Positions 56,401 to 64,000 of a stretch of DNA of 64,000 bases are shown here, piece after piece (position 1 is the first letter of the stretch; the number at the start of each line of letters is the position of its first letter). The stretch is taken from contig CAJQUW010009224.1 in assembly GCA_907163375.1 (NCBI GenBank), positions 186,001-250,000 of the forward strand, written 5' to 3'. The translations under genes were made by a program, and so were the position numbers. The stretch comes from Prostheceraeus crozeri. Lineage: Eukaryota; Platyhelminthes; Polycladida; Euryleptidae. The notes beneath the pieces are model-generated. The model ran no database searches. It was not told where the DNA came from and worked only from the letters and a program-made list of their open reading frames with translations.

Positions 56401-58539
56401 AAAAGTTAGTTGGGCATATAAATTTTGCTTCAAAACTACAGAATACATGAAAAATAAAGAGAAATTCAAAGATATTTTTGAAATTCTATGAAAAAATTGA
56501 CACGTTAAGAATTTTTCTAAAGCTTATTTCTTGGATTATCTATCTATTTTCTGTTTTATCAAATAAGAGTTGCAGTGCATTTATTGTTAAATTCATCGTC
56601 TTTAATCGCGCATTCATCGTTTCATCATAACAGTGAGATATTATTTTTGTTCATTTCGATGCTATATTAAATTTAGTTAACTTGTTCGATTTCATACAAT
56701 TAGACATACACTTCAGAATAGTGTAAAAAGTGGCAGGCAAATTGTTTATGCTGTTTTTATATTGTTTATGAGCCCTGTCATTGATCACCGTCCATGTATT
56801 GAAGGAGACTGCTGCACTTCATGGTTTATATCATCAAAGAGAACATCGGAAATAAATAATGCTTCCGAGTAGCATGAGTAGAATTAAGAAGTACAGGTAA
56901 AATGCTTATTCGCATACTGTTGGCCTTCCACTGTAGGCAATCAATGAGTGAATAAAACAATAGACATCCAAACTCTTTTAAAGTTATTACCAATCATTAG
57001 CCACAGCACCAGCTTTCGCATTTGCTCCAAACATCCTCTTACACTTGTATGCCTTGGTCATGACACAAGCCTACTGCAGAAGGTAGTCTCTCTGCAATAT
57101 AGTGTGCTCGCGGCATTGAAATGATATTATCATCACATTTTAGAAACAAACTATATCGTTTTGTAATGTTTCTAAAGCAACTTTGATTTAAATGATATAT
57201 AGATGCGTCATGATAGCAGATCTAAGCGAGAATATGCAAGCAAAAAATGTAATTCCTCTTATCATTTTGTTAGAACAATACAAAAAGCCCAAGCATCGAT
57301 AAAATCTATTACACTGCAAAAGAGAATGAAATTGTGCCAACCTCCTTGGGATATACATGCAACATAACAGTTTTCCAAAATCCGTGAGCTCAAACCGAGT
57401 TCGAGTTTTCTCACGTTCATGATAAGGACTCTGACCTGACTTTCAGCCTGAATCCGAACCCTTGGGTTCGAGTTTCGGGGTTGGGTTCCAGATCGCGATC
57501 GGATTGGGTTTTTTTGTGGGATCGCTCTTATGTAATCTGAAGTAATTGACAGTTAAATAATTTTTGTGAATTTTAGACTAATTTGAAAAGCCGCATCATT
57601 TTTTCGTGCACAATAGATGGTCATTTTTAGGAAATACCGAAATTTCATGCTTAGAAAATGATGTGATCTTCTTAGAAACATACCGCAATAAGACAGATAG
57701 GACCAAAAGAGCTACAATAAAAAATGTAAATTTAAATCGCATCATATGAATATTGCAGTTATCATATTCTGGTGAATCAAGACATCAAAGATCTGATGGG
57801 GATCTTTCCATCACAGATTCATTGTGCTAGCGTTTTCTGCCTGATACAAAATGCTGACTTTCAACATGTCAAATTCCTTCTAACGTGAAGAACAAGACAT
57901 TGACACCTGGCAATTAATTTATATTTCATTGACATAATTTTCTTGCGTTTCGTCTGCAAGCAACTGAAATACAAAGATGATCTTTTACCAGCGATCAAAG
58001 TGCATGTAACACATCGTCATGACAGCCGACCTAAAACTTTTTCTATTTCTCTCGAAAGGCCACTGGAGACAAGAATATACAAACAATTCAAAAGCATTCA
58101 GGCTGTACAATTTTGACCACCTGTAGAGACACACTGAAAAAACATGTGATAGACTTTAGATTCTTCGTTGAATGTAGTTTCTGTGGATGTGAATGAAGTT
58201 AACTTGAAATATATGACTTAGTATTTACAACAAAACATATCTGCATGTCTATCAATCCAGTAATAATCCCCCATTTTCCATGAATATACATGTATCAGAA
58301 TTCGTTGCTTTTCTTCTCGAAACCTTTCAATAGAATAAACCTATTAAAGTTTATATACAGTAAGTACATGGAGTAATCAGAAACTACTTCATCAAAGTAA
58401 TTTTTTTAGTCAAAGAATGAATTCCATAAAATTGACAAAGACCTTCAAATTAGGTGGGTGTTCCCTGCAATAAGATTATGAAAACTTTTCGAATAAAGAT
58501 CGTAGGTTACTCCGAAAGTTCTTAAGTCATGTGTAGTTT
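53428..58539. other. No gene identified
   Basis: Five kilobases of AT-rich DNA with short open frames only. Near 57399-57520 lies a patch of imperfect CCGAACCC, GGGTTCGAG and GGGTTGGGTT words, of the type seen in hAT subterminal regions, but I could not delimit an element. Confidence 0.5.
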
Positions 58540-58800
58540 ACCATTTTGCTTGTGAGGCTGATCCTCGCCCTACCTACATTGGTAGAACCTTACGACACAT
58601 GAATGCCAAGAGTTAAAGAGCACAATGTACGAACATCGGCTGTCTCTATGTAGCAGTAGGTCTGAAACTTTCAAAATCCTAGCTCAAACCTCTAATTATA
58701 GCTTTGATTTAAATATTATGGAGGCTTTGTGCATAAAAAATTAAATCCTTATCAGACGACTGAATCACGATGGTGCATTTTTTAGCCGCAAACTGGTTTA
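58540..58800 (+). pseudogene. Penelope-like retroelement C-terminal remnant (GIY-YIG)
   Basis: In shifting frames the sequence reads HFACEADPRPTYIGRTLRHM, then SRSETFKILAQTSNYSFDLN and IMEALCIKKLNPYQTTES. TYIGRTxRHM is the GIY-YIG signature of Penelope-like elements, and FKIL...N-x-FDLxIxEALxIKKLxP is the conserved end of that protein. At least two frame changes are present, and nothing of the reverse transcriptase lies upstream. Confidence 0.65.
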
Positions 58801-59677
58801 ATGCCTTCTAGTTCTTTATAGTCAACTCTTGATATAAGCTGCACCATGGGACCGGCTGCTGCCATCGCTTGTATCGAGAGTCGACTGCACATGTCTCAAA
58901 TATGTTGCATGATCTCTAGCTGTAACTTAATATACAGATATTCCGATTTCAAGCAACTTAATGTTATTTTCACTGTGCATGCTTGCTCTTATATAGTCCT
59001 AGTGTCGGATTTCAATGGAAGTGTATTTTCGATGGGGTGGTTGAGTTGAAATATTGGACGATTGCAACAATTCACACAGTAAAAAATTCCATCTAACCCA
59101 TCGTCTGACTCAACACGAACCGACACGACGGGTTTTCAGAGGGCAACTTATTGAACACGTAATAAGTTATCCCTTTTTACTTAAAAATTGAAGCAGTAGA
59201 CCTTTCAATTGTTCTGATTTTATAACCAAAGCATGAATTTTCTTGTTTTTAAAACAACATATTGTTTGGAATAGTTAGAGTTGGCATTGATGTTCAATCA
59301 CATAGTTGTGCATTTATAAGTAGTAAGTCATGTATTTTAGTAGCGTCTGAAAAGGCATTGAACTTAGTGTAACCTGATCAGTTAAAGGGAAGTATCAGCT
59401 ATTTTAAATTCACAAAGCATTTTAACTGGAATGTGCTTATATAGACCTACCATAAATTTGATAGTAGATGTATTGCGAAATGATTCAAATATCAAATGCT
59501 CTTTATATATTGCATGACAGGATAATTAGGGAAATTCAAGGAAATTTATTTAACTCATTCTAAATTTACAAACGTACGTGTTTCACAAAGTCCATGTAAT
59601 GGCTACACAGATTAGGAGCAAAGAGTGGGTGCAGCATGAAGGACCATTATGATAAAAAACTGCTCAAGGACACTTAA
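58801..59677. other. No gene identified
   Basis: AT-rich DNA between the Penelope-like remnant and the piggyBac element. The open frame at 58846-59049 has no recognisable content. Confidence 0.5.
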
Positions 59678-60404
59678 CCCTTTAAGGACTGGTGGTACAT
59701 ATATATACCACCTTCTTTTTCGTTGGATTGCTATACTTTAAAGCCAATTGAAATAACCCAACAACCCTTATTTTGCTTATCTGCATTAAAAATAACTCAT
59801 AGAAACAAAAATTGCGTTTCTATAACCAAAGTTTCGTTTATCTTTGGTTTCGATTTGAAATCTGCCATATCGTGAGGTAAGTTTTTGCCTTATATTACGA
59901 ATCTCTCAATAATCACCGACAGCACATGTGTAGCTCTTATTAGTGTAACTCTTATCCTAGAAAATAACATATATTAGCAGACTAGACCACTTGACGCAAG
60001 ATTTTTTCAATAGAAAACCGCACAGACTAATTTGAATTTTGGTGGTACATATATGAACCACTTGTCCTCAAGGGTAAATTTTCTCTATTATATTCTAGAT
60101 TTCAAGTACCTGATAAAACCAATATTGATCATGCACAGACAACAATAGTTGACAAAGTCAAGCTGTTTATGACATTATTCATCTAAGCATTGACTTTTTT
60201 CGTTGTTGCATATCCTACACTAAATAATGCGCAAATGTAGAATGTGTGCAGGTAGATAGTCAAGACATACTCGTACGTACGTAGATTTAGTGGTAATTTT
60301 CTATCAGAAATCTGAGTGTGCTAGTGTTTTATACCACTTTACTTATGAAGTTGTTGTAAAAAATGAATACTCTGAGATTCTATTACAGACATTGCATCAC
60401 TCAA

Positions 60405-60500
60405 AATATGCACTCAGGGCGGGAGTAGAACCCGCTACCATGCATCACAGTCGGCTTTATCAGCATGCTCTCTACTCGATGCGCTATTGCATCACGTTGT
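60405..60500 (-). repeat. Possible tRNA-like or SINE segment inside the piggyBac element
   Basis: The reverse complement contains GGGTTCTACTCCC, close to a B box, and upstream GATGCAATAGCGCATCGAGT resembling a tRNA D-arm region. There is no second copy in the window. If real, it is an insertion that took the place of part of the transposase region. Confidence 0.3.
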
Positions 60501-60982
60501 GCATGATGTGGACTTCTGGATGAAAGTACATATGATGTATATTGATTCTTCCTCCTTTTGAATTTAAATATCTGATATCGCCTATTAAATAATTGTGCAA
60601 TGTGCATGCAACCCTTCAATCATGTCGTGAATCAATGAAGCTGCATCACAAGGCCTAAAGTCCTACACGAAACATATTTTCAATTTTATGAAATCGATTT
60701 GTGCATATCAATTACATAGGCAGGTCATACACACAATTCGCTGAGAGCTAATCTAAAAGCATTCGAAGTACATGTATTTTGACATTTCCTAAATGACTCA
60801 CTCTAAAACGTAGGATATACTCGTACGTGTACAACTGTAAGTTACATGACAGTGCTTACATGATTGTGCATGCATAGGCCTTTGTTTCCTGCGTATTTCT
60901 ATAATCACACATCTTTTACACACAAAAATATTTGCATGTAGGCTTAAATGTGCAAGCATATTGGCGTTTTCTCTTTTCACAG

Positions 60983-61396
60983 GTGCTATTCTACAATTCA
61001 ATTATGGGTGGTGTTGACCTAACGGACCCACTGAAGGAGTTCTACCAAATCGATCGACGAAGCCGGGCAAAATTCTATCTGCGAATATTCTTCGACGTCA
61101 TCGATTTGAGCATCCTCAATGCTCACATCATTTACCGGAAGAAAATTGGAATTTGTCGCATGAATTCCCCAACACTGCTGCAATTCCGACAAGCAGTCGT
61201 TCGGAAGCTTGCTGGACAATTCAGTTCTCGACAAAGACTGTATCAAGGCAGAAAGAACCCGGGTCACTTCGTGGTTCCTGGCCATCACCTGCCAGTCTTC
61301 GGAGCCAAGCGCAGACGCTGTTTCCTGGGCTCAGGGAAACAGAATGACTGCAGAAGCTTCTCACATGCTGAGCATGTGAGAAAAGCTTCTGCCTGA
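60983..61396 (+). pseudogene. piggyBac transposase, C-terminal part
   Basis: The frame reads VLFYNSIMGGVDLTDPLKEF, then FYLRIFFDVIDLSILNAHII and LLQFRQAVVRKLAG. YNxxMGGVDLxDxL and the following FFxxxDLxxxNAxI are the standard end of the piggyBac (DDE_Tnp_1_7) domain, including its last catalytic Asp in GGVD. The first two thirds of a roughly 550-residue transposase are missing. A splice-acceptor-like ctcttttcacag precedes 60983. The usual cysteine-rich C-terminal finger is not seen; the frame runs through a hairpin and stops at 61394-61396. Confidence 0.82.
61350..61392. repeat. Hairpin at the 3' end of the piggyBac coding region
   Basis: CTCACATGCT, a single G, then AGCATGTGAG form a perfect stem. 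GCAGAAGCTT and AAGCTTCTGC extend it outside after a 2-base bulge (AA). The stop codon of the transposase fragment lies immediately after, so the last dozen codons are encoded by the palindrome. Confidence 0.9.
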
Positions 61397-61617
61397 ATGC
61401 AACCCGGAATTGCTTCCATGACTTTCATGCATAGTTTTTAGCGTTTTTTTACCCTTAAGGACAAGTGGTCTATATATGTGCCACCCTGTATCTTCACAAC
61501 GAAAGAGAATTATTGGATGAAATTTTGTAGTTTTCATATTGAAGTGATGGCAAAAAGATCCCGCAAGAGTAATTTCAATTTCGATGGCTTCAAACACTAT
61601 GGTCCTTAAATGGTTAA

Positions 61618-62736
61618 AGGTCAAAAATATCACAAAATGATGAGTTATAGCATCATTTTGCATAGAATTTTCGTTTCTAATTTTGAGAATGATCTCAATT
61701 AGCAAATTGTGAATCGCTAGGACCACCCAAGTCTCTGAGAGCTAAATCTGTATCAGCACGGTATCTTTGACAGATACTTTTCAATGTGTTGAGTTCACTA
61801 TCGAGTGGGAAGTGACAGCAGAGTTATGAAATTCAAATGAGTTCATGAAATATTGGCTTCAACACTGGCGCTTGATGTTTGATCCATCAATTCAAAGCGC
61901 AACAATGCAGTTTATGAGCAATCTTCAATGAATTCGATGCATTCCAGGGGGAATGGGCTAAATTATTCAAATTTCAAGCTGATATCTTCAGATAATCTCC
62001 ACGGAACTTTTCAAATGTAAATACTCAATATAATGGATTCTAAGCTTTGAGATTCGCATTCACATTCAAAACAGAAACTAGAATAGGCCTATTTGAAATA
62101 CATGGTATGTATAAGATCCTTAATTTTGATGCAAACAAAATACATGTATGTCACTGATTCTCACTGTCACGTTCCCAAATTAAAATGACTCGACAACATG
62201 ACATTGTTTAATGACATACTTGACTGAACAGATTGATGCTAAACCGACTGTTTCACTGCATGCATATATTTGCGTACTTGAGCAAATTGCTAGCGAGCGT
62301 ATGCGCTGTACTCGAAAGTTAACTTTTTCTTCTTGTTGCATGATATGATGGGGAAAGGAGATAACTATTTCCGTTTCTTATGAAATCAGTCTTAAAAGCT
62401 CCACTTAAAATAGCAGCTTCGCACATTGGGCCATTTGCCGGTTCGAAGTAAAATTCTTTATCAACCAACTCTTAAAGAGGGCCTATGTGCATGTATGTAC
62501 GGCGAACGCGTATGGTACGTTTATCATGCAGTTCTTTCCACGTTTGTTCAACTATCAGTGCGTCATGGTAAAACTTGATTGATGGCTCTCCCTCAACCAT
62601 CAGCTAAAGTATAATCAAATTTCAATTTTATTGGATCGACTAAATCATAATATTTTACGAATTTGAAATTTCTTGACCAATGACTTAATATTCAACAATT
62701 TTCTATGACTTCGTTTCCCACTTAATATAATTGCGC
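61618..62736. other. No gene identified
   Basis: AT-rich DNA with no recognisable signal, between the piggyBac right end and the first copy of a dispersed repeat. Confidence 0.55.
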
Positions 62737-62869
62737 AGCGTTGTTGAGAGGAGATTTTTAGGTGGAGAACTCAATCAGAAACCACGAAAAATTTGTAGGA
62801 TGGCGGTAATGGGAGCTCTACCTCGCCCACATCGCAGCTTTGAGGGGCTGCACCTCAACATCGCCTTGT
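62737..62869 (+). repeat. Dispersed repeat, copy 1
   Basis: Starts AGCGTTGTTGAGAGGAGATT and ends TGCACCTCAACATCGCCTTG. It is clearly the same sequence as 63470-63611 with scattered substitutions and small indels. The family is not recognised. Confidence 0.85.
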
Positions 62870-63469
62870 CGTAACTGTACCGATAAATGGCGTTCGCGGA
62901 CGATAACAGATTCAGCGTGCTCGGATGGCTTCCCATTTTATTTATCGGTTACTCTTTTATCGTCGGGAAAAGAAATGACAGTGTTTTGAGGATGTTGCGT
63001 AACTTTATAGCGTCTTTAGGGAAGGAGAATGTGCAACAAGTAGCTGATGAATGAATGTACCATACAATAGCGTGGGATACACGTGGTAGCGATATGTGTT
63101 AAACACTCAAGATCTTCAGTCTGGTCTGTCTTTCCCGCAGATTCTCCGAAAGTCAGGAAGCTGAGCACAAACCGGCTATTGCGTAATTATTAGGTGCAAT
63201 GTGATAAAGAAGAAGAAACTGAAATTTTGTTGGATGTTAGCCGTCAACCACCCCATAATTGATCATGTAATTCATAGACTTCACAAGCCACGAAGAAGGA
63301 AAAATAATCACCATTTTACATTCTACATCAGTCAGTAACAGTTCTCGAGCGAAGACATGTCCAGATTTGAATTTGTGAGTAGCCAGCAGATAGAGGCAAG
63401 TATTACCAATACAACGCCTGTAAATACTCGCCGAACCACAATCTTTGCTGTGGTCGTGTACAACGAAGG
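62870..63469. other. Spacer between two repeat copies, no gene
   Basis: Mixed-composition DNA (GCGTTCGCGGACGATAAC, CTTTATCGTCGGGAAAAG) that is not repeated elsewhere in the window. It may be part of the element whose ends or parts the two flanking repeats represent. Confidence 0.4.
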
Positions 63470-63611
63470 AGCGTTGTTGAGAGGAGATCTTTAGGTGAAG
63501 AACTCAATCACAAACCACGAAAATGAGTCATTTGTGGGATGACTGTAATGAGAGCTCTTATACCTCGCAAACATCGCAGCTTTGAGGGGCTGCACCTCAA
63601 CATCACCTTGT
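63470..63611 (+). repeat. Dispersed repeat, copy 2
   Basis: Starts AGCGTTGTTGAGAGGAGATC and includes CGCAGCTTTGAGGGGCTGCA, as in copy 1, 733 bp downstream on the same strand. It is about 9 bp longer because of small insertions. The open frame that starts here at 63539 is incidental. Confidence 0.85.
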
Positions 63612-63860
63612 TCGGCCTATCCTCAGCCCTTGAATTCCTGTGCTATGCAATTCTAATGAAGATTATCACCAGGTTTACATCTATACTAATGGTGGCAAAG
63701 ATTGTCAAAAAGACTTATAGCACTCTTACCTTAAATAATTATGCTTTCAAATTGAAAGGGATAAACAAGAGAAAGTTAAATAGCATGTTCAGGACAAACA
63801 ATGTTTCGTCTCTCTTTGCATTTCCTTCCTAGGTACAGTATATGAAAGTTACAAAAATTA

Positions 63861-63997
63861 CAACGACGCTACGTGTCACGGACCCTGCAAGGTTGGAAAG
63901 CACTTCCAAAAAACAGTTCCAACAAAAGCACTTCCTGGAAATGTTTCTTTAGAAGTGCTTTCCAACCGTGAAGTGTCCGTGACACGAAGCGTCGTTG
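63861..63997. repeat. Stem-loop MITE, 137 bp
   Basis: The left arm CAACGACGCTACGTGTCACG and the reverse complement of the right arm CAACGACGCTTCGTGTCACG pair closely. A second paired block is GGTTGGAAAGCACTTC on the left and GAAGTGCTTTCCAACC on the right. The middle is AT-rich. The window ends 3 bases after the right arm, so the flank cannot be tested. Confidence 0.85.
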
Positions 63998-64000
63998 CAA

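Larger units (their letters stand above)
59678..61613 (+). mobile_element. piggyBac-type transposon, 1936 bp, internally deleted
   Basis: TTAA flanks both ends (59674-59677 and 61614-61617), the piggyBac target site. The left end reads CCCTTTAAGGACTGGTGG; the reverse complement of the right end reads CCATTTAAGGACCATAGTG. Further copies of the same word lie inside: CCTTGAGGACAAGTGGTTCA on the minus strand ending at about 60077, and CCCTTAAGGACAAGTGGTCT at 61450. An imperfect palindrome GGTGGTACATATATATACCA and on lies at 59690-59711. Only the C-terminal part of the transposase remains, so the element is a deletion derivative. Confidence 0.85.

Overview
The window looks like AT-rich nuclear DNA of an animal, most likely an aquatic invertebrate; I cannot name the species. 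The evidence is a gene with GT-AG introns and conserved phases, tRNA-derived SINEs, LINE fragments with short repeated tails, and an animal-type mix of DNA transposons (Tc1/mariner, pogo, hAT, PIF/Harbinger, piggyBac).

Positions 7791-31196 (+) hold the 3' third of one host gene, a member of the Piezo family of mechanically gated cation channels. Ten exons can be placed from splice sites, phase continuity and protein similarity. They give 835 complete codons plus a stop, covering the last blade helices, the anchor, the outer helix, the extracellular cap, the pore-lining inner helix and the C-terminal domain. One exon is only 21 nt long. The 5' two thirds of the gene must lie upstream of the window. 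Several pore positions differ from mammalian Piezo: Asp instead of Glu in the PF-x2-E-x6-W motif, Ile-Trp at the Leu-Val hydrophobic gate, and Arg at the cytosolic Met constriction. This looks like a divergent family member.

The introns hold a 1.4-kb Tc1-like element (8320-9720), a 342-bp fold-back element (11126-11467), tRNA-derived SINEs (13.6-14.1 kb and 15.7 kb), LINE 3' fragments, a hAT transposase fragment (26.3-26.8 kb), and a hAT-like element split by a LINE (27723-29765). An unexplained, splice-flanked, in-frame 168-nt block lies at 23899-24066.

Downstream of the gene (31.2-64 kb) I recognise no host gene. This part is a layered transposon landscape: a tandem-dimer element with a hAT element inserted in it (31966-33509); a 2980-bp pogo-type element flanked by two identical 304-bp direct repeats (33585-37178); a mariner-like element containing a perfect spacerless 66-bp palindrome (39032-40436); an almost intact two-gene PIF/Harbinger element with convergent transposase and Myb/SANT genes (42722-46262); a 557-bp hAT-type MITE (48208-48764); a 571-bp inverted-repeat element (52857-53427); Penelope-like remnants; an internally deleted piggyBac element with TTAA target sites (59678-61613); a dispersed 133-142-bp direct repeat pair; and a stem-loop MITE at the window end. 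Long stretches between these hold nothing I can identify.
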